Shown: piece after piece, positions 47,201 through 60,260 of the stretch | Position numbering within the stretch: position 1 is the first letter of the stretch | Layout: each line of letters opens with the position of its first letter | Assembly: GCA_031769625.1 (NCBI GenBank) | Contig: JAUIMM010000718.1 | Location: forward strand, 1 to 64,000 | DNA: 64,000 nt | Reading direction: 5' to 3' | Source: Taudactylus pleione | Lineage: Eukaryota; Chordata; Amphibia; Anura; Myobatrachidae | Notes under the pieces: model-generated | What the model was told of the DNA's origin: nothing | Database searches by the model: none | Seen by the model: the letters and a program-made list of their open reading frames with translations, nothing else | Translations under genes and position numbers: made by a program

Positions 47201-50200
47201 TTTACATTGCTTTCAAAGCATTTTGGCCTAAAATGAGCATTTGCTGTTTTCTCTTAAAAGCAACATGGGAGAAAAACCATTTCACATCACATTTGTGGGT
47301 CTTGGTCTTCAACACAATCTGTGAAATTTTGAGCTGTCTGTGTTTGCTACAAGAGGAGATATCACAAAGTATGCGCTTTTGTTTCCATTGGTTTCAATGC
47401 ATTTTGGTCTAAAATGAGCATTTGCTCTTTTCTCTTAAACGCAACATGGGAGAAAAACCATTTCACATCACATTTGTGGGTCTTGGTCTTCAACACAATC
47501 TGTGAAATTTTGAGCTGTCTGTGTTTGCTACAAGATGAGATATCACAAAGTATGCGCTTTTGTTGTTTCCATTGGTTTCAATGCATTTTGGCCTAAAATG
47601 AGCATTTGCTGTTTTCTCTTAAACGGAACATTGGAGAAAAACCATTCCACATCACATTTGTGAATCTTGGTCTTCAACACAATCTGTGAAATTTTGAGCT
47701 GTCTGCGTTTGCTACAAGAGGAAATATCACAAAGATTGTGCTTTTTGTTGTTTCCATTGGTTTCAATGCATTTTGGCCTAAAATGAGCATTTGCTGTTTT
47801 CTGTTAAACACAACATGGGAGAAAAACCATTTCACATAACGTTTGTGGGTCTTGGTCTTCAATACAATCTGTGAAATTTTGAGCTGTCTGTGTTTGCTAC
47901 AAGAGGAGATATCACAAAGTATGCGCTTTTGTTGTTTCCATTGGTTTCAATGCATTTTGGCCTAAAATGAGCATTTGCTGTTTTGTGTTAAACACAACAT
48001 GGGAGAAAAACCATTTCACATAACGTTTGTGGGTCTTGGTCTTCAACACAATCTGTGAAATTTTGAGCTGTCTGTGTTTGCTACAAGAGGAGATATCACA
48101 AAGTATGCGCTTTTGTTGTTTCCATTGGTTTCAATGCATTTTGGACTTAAATGAGCATTTGTTGTTTTTTCTTAAAATGCAACATGGGATAAAAACCATT
48201 TCACATCACATTTGTGGGTATTGGTCTTCAACACAATCTGTGAAATTTTGAGCTGTCTGTGTTTGCTACAAGAGGAGATATCACAAAGTATGCGCTTTTG
48301 TTGTTTCCATTGGTTTCAATACATTTTGGTCTAAAACAAGCATTTGCTCTTTTCTCTTAAACGCAACATGGGAGAAAAACCATTTCACATCACATTTGTG
48401 GGTCTTGGTCTTCAACACAATCTGTGAAATTTTGAGCTGTCTATGTTTGCTGCAAGAGGAGTTATCACAAAGTATGCATTATTGTTGTTTACATTGGTTT
48501 CAAAGCATTTTGGCCTAAAATGAGGATTTGCTGTTTTCTCTTAAAAGCAACATGGGAGAAAAACCATTTCACATCACATTTGTGGGTCTTGGTCTTCAAC
48601 ACAATCTGTGAAATTTTGAGCTGTCTGTGTTTGCTACAAGAGGAGATATCACAAAGTATGCGCTTTTGTTGTTTCCATTGGTTTCAATGCATTTTGGACT
48701 TAAATGAGCATTTGTTGTTTTTTCTTAAAACGCAACATGGGAGAAAAACCATGTCACATCACATTTGTGGGTCTTGGTCTTCAACACAATCTGTGAAATT
48801 TTGAGCTGTCTGTGTTTGCTACAAGAGGAGATATCACAAAGTATGCGCTTTTGTTGTTTTCATTGGTTTCAATGCATTTTGGCCTTAAAAAAGCATTTGC
48901 TGTTTTCTCTTAAACGCAACATGGGAGAAAAACAATTTGACATCACATTTGTGGGTCTTGGTCTTCAACACAATCTGTGAAATTTTGAGCTGTCAGTGTT
49001 TGCTACAAGAGGAGATATCACAAAGTATGCGCTTTTGTTGTTTCCATTGGTTTCATTGCATTTTGGACTTAAATGAGCTTTTGTTGTTTTCTCTTAAACG
49101 CAACATGGGAGAAAAAACATTTCACATCACATTTGTGGGACTTGGTCTTCAACACAATCTGTGAAATTTTGAGCTGTCTGTGTTTGCTACAAGAGGAGAT
49201 TTCACAAAGTATACGCTTTTGTTTCCATTGGTTTCAATGCATTTTGGTCTTAAACGAGCATTTGCTCTTTTCTCTTAAACGCAAAATGGGAGAAAAACAA
49301 TTTCACATCACTTTTGTGGGTCTTGGTCTTCAACACAATCTGTGAAATTTTGTGCTGTCTGTGTTTGCTACAAGAGTAGATATCACAAAGTATGCGCTTT
49401 TGTTGTTTCCATTGGTTTCAATGTATTTTGACCTAAAATGAGCATTTGCTGTTTTCTGTTAAACACAACTTTGGAGAAAAACCATTTCACATCACATTTG
49501 TGGGTCTTGGTCTTCAACACAATCTGTGAAATTTTGAGCTGTCTGTGTTTGCTACAAGAGTAGATATCACAAAGTATGCGCTTTTGTTGTTTCCATTGGT
49601 TTCAAAGCATTTTGGCCTAAAATGAGCATTTGCTGTTTTCTCTTAAATGCAACATGGGAGAAAAACCATTTCACATCACATTTGAGGGTCTTGGTCTTCA
49701 ACACAATCTCTGAAATTTTGAGCTGTCTGTGTTTGCTACAAGAGGAGATATCACAAAGTATGCGCTTTTGTTGTTTCCATTGGTTTCAATGCATTTTGAC
49801 CTTAAAAAAGCATTTGCTGTTTTTTCTTAAACGCAACATGGGAGAAAAACAATTTGACATCACATTTGTGGGTCTTGGTCTTCAACACAATCTCTGAAAT
49901 TTTGAGCTGTCTGTGTTTGCTACTAGAGGAGATATCACAAAGTATGCGCTTTTGTTGTTTCCATTGGTTTCAATGCATTTTGGCCTTAAAAAAGCATTTG
50001 CTGTTTTCTCTTAAATGCAACATGGGAGAAAAACAATTTGACATCACATTTGTGGGTCTTGGTCTTGAACACAATCTGTGAAATTTTGAGCTGTCTGTGT
50101 TTGCTACAAGAGGAGATATCACAAACTATACGCTTTTGTTTCCATTGGTTTCAATGCATTTTGGTCTAAAATGAGCATTTGCTCTTTTCTCTTAAACGCA

Positions 50201-51230
50201 ACATGGGAGAAAAACCATTTCACATCACATTTGTGGGTCTTGGTCTTCAACACAGTCTGTGAAATTTTGAGCTGTCTGTGCTTGCTGCAAGAGGAGTTAT
50301 CACAAAGTATGTATTATTGTTGTTTACATTGCTTTCAAAGCATTTTGGCCTAAAATGAGCATTTGCTGTTTTCTCTTAAAAGCAACATGGGAGAAAAACC
50401 ATTTCACATCACATTTGTGGGTCTTGGTCTTCAACACAATCTGTGAAATTTTGAGCTGTCTGTGTTTGCTACAAGAGGAGATATCACAAAGTATGCGCTT
50501 TTGTTTCCATTGGTTTCAATGCATTTTGGTCTAAAATGAGCATTTGCTCTTTTCTCTTAAACGCAACATGGGAGAAAAACCATTTCACATCACATTTGTG
50601 GGTCTTGGTCTTCAACACAATCTGTGAAATTTTGAGCTGTCTGTGTTTGCTACAAGATGAGATATCACAAAGTATGCGCTTTTGTTGTTTCCATTGGTTT
50701 CAATGCATTTTGGCCTAAAATGAGCATTTGCTGTTTTCTCTTAAACGGAACATTGGAGAAAAACCATTCCACATCACATTTGTGAATCTTGGTCTTCAAC
50801 ACAATCTGTGAAATTTTGAGCTGTCTGTGTTTGCTACAAGAGGAAATATCACAAAGATTGTGCTTTTTGTTGTTTCCATTGGATTCAATGCATTTTGGCC
50901 TAAAATGAGCATTTGCTGTTTTCTGTTAAACACAACATGGGAGAAAAACCATTTCACATAACGTTTGTGGGTCTTGGTCTTCAATACAATCTGTGAAATT
51001 TTGAGCTGTCTGTGTTTGCTACAAGAGGAGATATCACAAAGTATGCGCTTTTGTTGTTTCCATTGGTTTCAATGCATTTTGGCCTAAAATGAGCATTTGC
51101 TGTTTTGTGTTAAACACAACATGGGAGAAAAACCATTTCACATAACGTTTGTGGGTCTTGGTCTTCAACACAATCTGTGAAATTTTGAGCTGTCTGTGTT
51201 TGCTACAAGAGGAGATATCACAAAGTATGC
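44220..51230 (+). repeat. Higher-order repeat, about 3,122 bp (17-mer), two full copies and a partial third
   Basis: Successive landmarks at 44551, 45397, 45814, 46500, 46732, 47049 and 47414 recur at 47674, 48520, 48937, 49622, 49854, 50171 and 50536, always at 3122-3123 bp. A third copy begins at about 50460 and departs near 51230. Differences between copies are isolated substitutions, for example GTGTTTGC versus GTGCTTGC. A later partial copy of the same unit, offset 7873 bp, lies at about 57727-59200. Confidence 0.9.
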
Positions 51231-51899
51231 GCTTTTCTTGTTTCCATTGGTTTCAATGCATTTTGGACTTAAATGAGCATTTGTTGTTTTTTCTTAAAAC
51301 ACAACATGGGATAAAAACCATTTCACATCACATTTGTGGGTATTGGTCTTCAACACAATGTGTGAAATTTTGAGCTGTTTGTGTTTGCTACAAGAGGAGA
51401 TATCACAAAGTATGCGCTTTTGTTGTTTCCATTGGTTTCAATGCATTTTGGGCTTAAAAAAGCATTTGCTGTTTTCTGTTAAACACAACATGGGAGAAAA
51501 ACCATTTCACATAACGTTTGTGGGTCTTGGTCTTCAATACAATCTGTGAAATTTTGAGCTGTCTGTGTTTGCTACAAGAGGAGATATCACAAAGTATGCG
51601 CTTTTCTTGTTTCCATTGGTTTCAATGCATTTTGGACTTAAATGAGCATTTGTTGTTTTTTCTTAAAACACAACATGGGATAAAAACCATTTCACATCAC
51701 ATTTGTGGGTATTGGTCTTCAACACAATGTGTGAAATTTTGAGCTGTCTGTGTTTGCTACAAGAGGAGATTTCACAAAGTATACGCTTTTGTTTCCATTG
51801 GTTTCAATGCATTTTGGTCTAAAACGAGCATTTGCTCTTTTCTCTTAAACGCAACATGGGAGAAAAAAAATTTCACATCACTTTTGTGGGTCTTGGTCT

Positions 51900-54800
51900 T
51901 CAACACAATCTGTGAAATTTTGTGCTGTCTGTGTTTGCTACAAGAGGAGATATCACAAATATTGCGCTTTTTGTAGTTTCCATTGGTTTCAATGTATTTT
52001 GACCTAAAATGAGCATTTGCTGTTTTCTGTTAAACACAACTTTGGAGAAAAACCATTTCACATCACATTTGTGGGTCTTGGTCTTCAACACAATCTGTGA
52101 AATTTTGAGCTGTCTGTGTTCGCTACAAGAGGAGATATCACAAAGTATACCCTTTTGTTTCCATTGGTTTCAATGCATTTTGGTCTAAAACAAGCATTTT
52201 CTCTTTTCTCTTAAATGCAACATGGGAGAAAGACCATTTCACATCACATTTGTGGGTCTTGGTCTTCAACACAATCTGTGAAATTTTGAGCTGTCTGTGT
52301 TTGCTACAAGAGTAGATATCACAAAGTATGCGCTTTTGTTGTTTCCATTGGTTTCAAAGCATTATGGCCTAAAATGAGCATTTGCTGTTTTCTCTTAAAT
52401 GCAACATGGGGAGAAAAACCATTTCACATCATATTTGAGGGTCTTGGTCTTCAACACAATCTCTGAAATTTTGAGCTGTATGTGTTTGCTACAAGAGGAG
52501 ATATCACAAAGTATGCGCTTTTGTTGTTTCCATTGGTTTCAATGCATTTTGGACTTAAATGAGCATTTGTTGTTTTTTCTTAAAACGCAACATGGGTGAA
52601 AAACCATTTCACATCACATTTGTGGGTCTTGGTCTTCAACACAATCTGTGAAATTTTGAGCTGTCTGTGTTTGCTACAAGAGGAGATATCACAAAGTATG
52701 CGCTTTTGTTGTTTTCATTGGTTTCAATGCATTTTGGCCTTAAAAAAGCATTTGCTGTTTTCTCTTAAACGCAACATGGGAGAAAAACAATTTGACATCA
52801 CATTTGTGGGTCTTGGTCTTCAACACAATCTGTGAAATTTTGAGCTGTCTGTGTTTGCTACAAGAGGAGATATCACAAAGTATGCGCTTTTGTTGTTTCC
52901 ATTGGTTACATTGCATTTTGGACTTAAATGAGCATTTGTTGTTTTCTCTTAAACGCAACATGGGAGAAAAAACATTTCACATCACATTTGTGGGACTAGG
53001 TCTTCAACACAATATTTGAAAATTTGAGCTGTCTGTGTTTGCTACTAGAGGAGATTTCACAAAGTATACGCTTTTGTTTCCATTGGTTTCAATGCATTTT
53101 GGTCTAAAACGAGCATTTGCTCTTTTCTCTTAAACGCAACATGGGAGAAAAACAATTTCACATCACTTTTGTGGGTCTTGGTCTTCAACACAATCTGTGA
53201 AATTTTGAGCTGTCTGTGTTCGCTGCAAGAGGAGTTATCACAAAGTATGTATTATTGTTGTTTACATTGCTTTCAAAGCATTTTGGCCTAAAATGAGCAT
53301 TTGCTGTTTTCTCTTAAAAGCAACATGGGAGAAAAACCATTTCACATCACATTTGTGGGTCTTGGTCTTCAACACAATCTGTGAAATTTTGAGCTGTCTG
53401 TGTTTGCTACAAGAGGAGATATCACAAAGTATACGCTTTTGTTTCCATTGGTTTCAACGCATTTTGGTCTAAAACGAGCATTTGCTCTTTTCTCTTAAAT
53501 GCAACATGGGAGAAAAACCATTTCACATCACATTTGTGGGTCTTGGTCTTGAACACAATCTGTGAAATTTTCAGCTGTCTGTGTTTGCTACAAGAGTAGT
53601 TATCACAAAGTATGCATTATTGTTGTTTACATTGCTTTCAATGCATTTTGGCCTAAAACGAGCATTTGCTGTTTTCTCTTAAAAGCAACATGGGAGAAAA
53701 ACCATTTCACATCACATTTGTGGGTCTTGGTCTTCAACACAATCTATGAAATTTGGAGCTGTCTGTGTTTGCTACAAGAGGAGATATCACAAAGTATATG
53801 CTTTTGTTTCCATTGGTTTCAATGCATTTTGGTCTAAAATTAGCATTTGCTCTTTTTTCTTAAACGCAACATGGGAGAAAAACCATTTCACATCACATTT
53901 GTGGGTCTTGGTCTTCAACACAATCTATGAAATTTGGAGCTGTCTGTGTTTGCTACAAGAGGAGATATCACAAAGTATATGCTTTTGTTTCCATTGGTTT
54001 CAATGCATTTTGGTCTAAAATTAGCATTTGCTCTTTTCCATTAAACGCAACATCGGAGAAAAACCATTTCACATCACATTTGTGGGTCTTGGTCTTCAAC
54101 ACAATCTATGAAATTTGGAGCTGTCTGTGTTTGCTACAAGAGGAGATATCACAAAGTATATGCTTTTGTTTCCATTGGTTTCAATGCATTTTGGTCTAAA
54201 ACGAGCATTTGCTCTTTTCTCTTAAACGCAACATGGGAGAAAAACAATTTCACATCACTTTTGTGGGTCTTGGTCTTCAACACAATCTGTGAAATTTTGT
54301 GCTGTCTGTGTTTGCTACAAGAGGAGATATCACAAATATTGCGCTTTTTGTAGTTTCCATTGGTTTCAATGTATTTTGACCTAAAATGAGCATTTGCTGT
54401 TTTCTGTTAAACACAACTTTGGAGAAAAACCATTTCACATCACATTTGTGGGTCTTGGTCTTCAACACAATCTGTGAAATTTTGAGCTGTCTGTGTTCGC
54501 TACAAGAGGAGATATCACAAAGTATACCCTTTTGTTTCCATTGGTTTCAATGCATTTTGGTCTAAAACAAGCATTTGCTCTTTTCTCTTAAACGCAACAT
54601 GGGAGAAAGACCATTTCACATCACATTTGTGGGTCTTGGCCTTCAACACAATCTGTGAAATGTTGAGCTGTCTGTGTTTGCTACAAGAGTAGATATCACA
54701 AAGTATGCGCCTTTGTTGTTTCCTTTGGTTTCAAAGCATTATGGCCTAAAATGAGCATTTGCTGTTTTCTCTTAAATGCAACATGGGAGAAAAACCATTT

Positions 54801-57620
54801 CACATCATATTTGAGGGTCTTGGTCTTCAACACAATCTCTGAAATTTTGAGCTGTCTGTGTTTGCTACAAGAGGAGATATCACAAAGTATGCGCTTTTGT
54901 TGTTTCCATTGGTTTCAATGCATTTTGACCTTAAAAAAGCATTTGCTGTTTTTTCTTAAACGCAACATGGGAGAAAAAACAATTTGACATCACATTTGTG
55001 GGTCTTTATCTTCAACACAATCTGTGAAATTTTGAGCTGTCTGTGTTTGCTACTAGAGGAGATATCACAAAGTATGCGCTTTTGTTGTTTCCATTGGTTT
55101 CAATGCATTTTGGCCTTAAAAAAGCATTTGCTGTTTTCTCTTAAAAGCAACATGGGAGAAAAACCATTTCACATCACATTTGTGGGTCTTGGTCTTCAAC
55201 ACAATCTGTGAAATTTTGAGCTGTCTGTGTTTGCTACAAGAGGAGATATCACAAAGTATGCGCTTTTGTTTCCATTGGTTTCAATGCATTTTGGTCTAAA
55301 ATGAGCATTTGCTCTTTTCTCTTAAACGCAACATGGGAGAAAAACCATTTCACATCACATTTGTGGGTCTTGGTCTTCAACACAATCTGTGAAATTTTGA
55401 GCTGTCTGTGTTTGCTACAAGAGGAGTTATCACAAAGTATGCATTATTGTTGTTTACATTGGTTTCAAAGCATTTTGGCCTAAAATGAGCATTTGCTGTT
55501 TTCTCTTAAAAGCAACATGGGAGAAAAACCATTTCACATCACATTTGTGGGTCTTGGTCTTCAACACAATCTGTGAAATTTTGAGCTGTCTGTGTTTGCT
55601 ACAAGAGGAGATATCACAAAGTATGCGCTTTTGTTGTTTCCATTGGTTTCAATGCATTTTGGACTTAAATGAGCATTTGTTGTTTTTTCTTAAAACGCAA
55701 CATGGGTAAAAAACCATTTCACATCACATTTGTGGGTCTTGGTCTTCAACACAATCTGTGAAATTTTGAGCTGTCTGTGTTTGCTACAAGAGGAGATATC
55801 ACAAAGTATGCGCTTTTGTTGTTTTCATTGGTTTCAATGGATTTTGGCCTTAAAAAAGCATTTGCTGTTTTCTCTTAAACGCAACATGGGAGAAAAACAA
55901 TTTGACATCACATTTGTGGGTCTTGGTCTTCAACACAATCTGTGAAATTTTGAGCTGTCTGTGTTTGCTACAAGAGGAGATATCACAAAGTATGCGCTTT
56001 TGTTGTTTCCATTGGTTACATTGCATTTTGGACTTAAATGAGCATTTGTTGTTTTCTCTTAAACACAACATGGGAGAAAAAACATTTCACATCACATTTG
56101 TGGGACTAGGTCTTCAACACAATCTTTGAAAATTTGAGCTGTCTGTGTTTGCTACAAGAGGAGATATCACAAACTATATGCTTTTGTTTCCATTGGTTTC
56201 AATGCATTTTGGTCTAAAATGAGCATTTGCTCTTTTCTCTTAAACGCAACATGGGAGAAAAACCATTTCACATCACATTTCTGGGTCTTTGTCTTCAACA
56301 CAGTCTGTGAAATTTTGAGCTGTCTGTGTTCGTTGCAAGAGGAGTTATCACAAAGTATGTATTATTGTTGTTTACATTGCTTTCAAAGCATTTTGGCCTA
56401 AAATGAGCATTTGCTGTTTTCTCTTAAAAGCAACATGGGAGAAAAAACATTTCACATCACATTTGTGGGTCTTGGTCTTCAACACAATCTGTGAAATTTT
56501 GAGCTGTCTGTGTTTGCTACAAGAGGAGATATCACAAAGTATACGCTTTTGTTTCCATTGGTTTCAACGCATTTTGGTCTAAAACGAGCATTTGCTCTTT
56601 TCTCTTAAATGCAACATGGGAGAAAAACCATTTCACATCACATTTGTGGGTCTTGGTCTTCAACACAATCTATGAAATTTGGAGCTGTCTGTGTTTGCTA
56701 CAAGAGGAGATATCACAAAGTATATGCTTTTGTTTCCATTGGTTTCAATGCATTTTGGTCTAAAATTAGCATTTGCTCTTTTCTCTTAAACGCAACATGG
56801 GAGAAAAACCATTTCACATCACATTTGTGGGTCTTGGTCTTCAACACAATCTATGAAATTTGGAGCTGTCTGTGTTTGCTACAAGAGGAGATATCACAAA
56901 GTATATGCTTTTGTTTCCATTGGTTTCAATGCATTTTGGTCTAAAACGAGCATTTGCTCTTTTCTCTTAAACGCAACATGGGAGAAAAACAATTTCACAT
57001 CACTTTTGTGGGTCTTGGTCTTCAACACAATCTGTGAAATTTTGTGCTGTCTGTGTTTGCTACAAGAGGAGATATCACAAATATTGCGCTTTTTGTAGTT
57101 TCCATTGGTTTCAATGTATTTTGACCTAAAATGAGCATTTGCTGTTTTCTGTTAAACACAACTTTGGAGAAAACCATTTCACATCACATTTGTGGGTCTT
57201 GGTCTTCAACACAGTCTGTGAAATTTTGAGCTGTCTGTGTTCGCTACAAGAGGAGATATCACAAAGTATACCCTTTTGTTTCCATTGGTTTCAATGCATT
57301 TTGGTCTAAAACAAGCATTTGCTCTTTTCTCTTAAACGCAACATGGGAGAAAGACCATTTCACATCACATTTGTGGGTCTTGGTCTTCAACACAATCTGT
57401 GAAATTTTGAGCTGTCTGTGTTTGCTACAAGAGTAGATATCACAAAGTATGCGCTTTTGTTGTTTCCATTGGTTTCAAAGCATTATGGCCTAAAATGAGC
57501 ATTTGCTGTTTTCTCTTAAATGCAACATGGGAGAAAAACCATTTCACATCATATTTGAGGGTCTTGGTCTTAAACACAATCTCTGAAATTTTGAGCTGTC
57601 TGTGTTTGCTACAAGAGGAG
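51900..57620 (+). repeat. Irregular repeat units of about 2.38 and 2.74 kb
   Basis: The marker CACAAAGTATACCC after a TTCGCTACAAG monomer lies at about 52141, 54518, 57262 and again 63862, spaced 2377, 2744 and 6600 bp. Each is preceded by the CACAAATATTGCGC monomer and followed by an AAGCATTATGGCC monomer (except the last, near the window end). The units therefore share their ends but differ by two monomers in the middle. A second overlapping match, offset 3110 bp, joins 52792-53020 with 55902-56130. Confidence 0.78.
53740..54290 (+). repeat. Three adjacent near-identical 181-bp monomers
   Basis: The private variant CTATGAAATTTGGAGC occurs at exactly 181-bp steps, in frames starting at 53746, 53927 and 54108, and then again as a pair near 56672 and 56853. 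Copies differ by only a few bases. This is local amplification of a single monomer, later copied with its block. Confidence 0.85.
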
Positions 57621-57726
57621 ATATCACAAAGTATGCGCTTTTGTTGTTTCCATTGGTTTCAATGCATTTTGACCTTAAAAAAGCATTTGCTGTTTTTTCT
57701 TAAACGCAACATGGGAGAAAAACAAT

Positions 57727-59200
57727 TTGACATCACATTTGTGGGTCTTGGTCTTCAACACAATCTGTGAAATTTTGAGCTGTCTGTGTTTGCTACTAGA
57801 GGAGATATCACAAAGTATGCGCTTTTGTTGTTTCCATTGGTTTCAATGCATTTTGGCCTTAAAAAAGCATTTGCTGTTTTCTCTTAAATGCAACATGGGA
57901 GAAAAACAATTTGACATCACATTTGTGGGTCTTGGTCTTGAACACAATCTGTGAAATTTTGAGCTGTCTGTGTTTGCTACAAGAGGAGATATCACAAACT
58001 ATACGCTTTAGTTTCCATTGGTTTCAATGCATTTTGGTCTAAAATGAGCATTTGCTCTTTTCTCTTAAACGCAACATGGGAGAAAAACCATTTCACATCA
58101 CATTTGTGGGTCTTGGTCTTCAACACAGTCTGTGAAATTTTGAGCTGTCTGTGTTTGCTGCAAGAGGAGTTATCACAAAGTATGTATTATTGTTGTTTAC
58201 ATTGCTTTCAAAGCATTTTGGCCTAAAATGAGCATTTGCTGTTTTCTCTTAAAAGCAACATGGGAGAAAAACCATTTCACATCACATTTGTGGGTCTTGG
58301 TCTTCAACACAATCTGTGAAATTTTGAGCTGTCTGTGTTTGCTACAAGAGGAGATATCACAAAGTATGCGCTTTTGTTTCCATTGGTTTCAATGCATTTT
58401 GGTCTAAAATGAGCATTTGCTCTTTTCTCTTAAACGCAACATGGGAGAAAAACCATTTCACATCACATTTGTGGGTCTTGGTCTTCAACACAATCTGTGA
58501 AATTTTGAGCTGTCTGTGTTTGCTACAAGATGAGATATCACAAAGTATGCGCTTTTGTTGTTTCCATTGGTTTCAATGCATTTTGGCCTAAAATGAGCAT
58601 TTGCTGTTTTCTCTTAAACGCAACATTGGAGAAAAACCATTCCACATCACATTTGTGAATCTTGGTCTTCAACACAATCTGTGAAATTTTGAGCTGTCTG
58701 TGTTTGCTACAAGAGGAAATATCACAAAGATTGTGCTTTTTGTTGTTTCCATTGGTTTCAATGCATTTTGGCCTAAAATGAGCATTTGCTGTTTTCTGTT
58801 AAACACAACATGGGAGAAAAACCATTTCACATAACGTTTGTGGGTCTTGGTCTTCAATACAATCTGTGAAATTTTGAGCTGTCTGTGTTTGCTACAAGAG
58901 GAGATATCACAAAGTATGCGCTTTTGTTGTTTCCATTGGTTTCAATGCATTTTGGCCTAAAATGAGCATTTGCTGTTTTCTGTTAAACACAACATGGGAG
59001 AAAAACCATTTCACATAACGTTTGTGGGTCTTGGTCTTCAATACAATCTGTGAAATTTTGAGCTGTCTGTGTTTGCTACAAGAGGAGATATCACAAAGTA
59101 TGCGCTTTTCTTGTTTCCATTGGTTTCAATGCATTTTGGACTTAAATGAGCATTTGTTGTTTTTTCTTAAAACACAACATGGGATAAAAACCATTTCACA
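57727..59200 (+). repeat. Distant copy of part of the 17-mer unit
   Basis: Landmarks 57727, 58044, 58409, 58669 and 59022 match 49854, 50171, 50536, 50796 and 51149 at an offset of 7873 bp. The CTTGAACACAATCTG variant (near 50065 and 57938) is shared. This shows segmental copying over a distance larger than one HOR unit. Confidence 0.82.
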
Positions 59201-60230
59201 TCACATTTGTGGGTATTGGTCTTCAACACAATGTGTGAAATTTTGAGCTGTCTGTGTTTGCTACAAGAGGAGATATCACAAAGTATGCGCTTTTGTTGTT
59301 TCCATTGGTTTCAATGCATTTTGGGCTTAAAAAAGCATTTGCTGTTTTCTCTTAACCGCAACATCGGAGAAAAACAATTTGACATCACATTTGTGGGTCT
59401 TGGTCTTCAACACAATCCGTGATATTTTGAGCTGTCTGTGTTTGCTACAAGAGGAGATATCACAAACTATACGCTTTTGTTTCCATTGGTTTCAATGCAT
59501 TTTGGCCTAAAATGAGCATTTGCTGTTTTCTCTTAAACGCAACATTGGAGAAAAACCATTCCACATCACATTTGTGAATCTTGGTCTTCAACACAATCTG
59601 TGAAATTTTGAGCTGTCTGTGTTTGCTACAAGAGGAAATATCACAAAGATTGTGCTTTTTGTTGTTTCCATTGGTTTCAATGCATTTTGGCCTAAAATGA
59701 GCATTTGCTGTTTTCTGTTAAACACAACATGGGAGAAAAACCATTTCACATAACGTTTGTGGGTCTTGGTCTTCAATACAATCTGTGAAATTTTGAGCTG
59801 TCTGTGTTTGCTACAAGAGGAGATATCACAAAGTATGCGCTTTTCTTGTTTCCATTGGTTTCAATGCATTTTGGACTTAAATGAGCATTTGTTGTTTTTT
59901 CTTAAAACACAACATGGGATAAAAACCATTTCACATCACATTTGTGGGTCTTGGTCTTCAACACAATCAGTGAAATTTTGAGCTGTCTGTGTTTGCTACA
60001 AAAGGAGATATCACAAACTATACGCTTTTGTTTCCATTGGTTTCAATACATTTTGGTCTAAAACAAGCATTTGCTCTTTTCTCTTAAACGCAACATGGGA
60101 GAAAAACCATTTCACATCACATTTGTGGGTCTTGGTCTTCAACACAATCTGTGAAATTTTGAGCTGTCTATGTTTGCTGCAAGAGGAGTTATCACAAAGT
60201 ATGCATTATTGTTGTTTACATTGGTTTCAA

Positions 60231-60260
60231 AGCATTTTGAAAATGAGCATTTTTTTGCTG
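60231..60260 (+). other. Length-neutral scar in the monomer dyad
   Basis: Normal monomers read CATTTTGGCCTAAAATG then AGCATTTGCTG. Here GCCT is missing, giving CATTTTGAAAATG (60233-60245), while four extra T follow in AGCATTTTTTTGCTG. The two changes cancel in length. The shortened core is a perfect 6-bp inverted repeat around one base. Confidence 0.8.
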
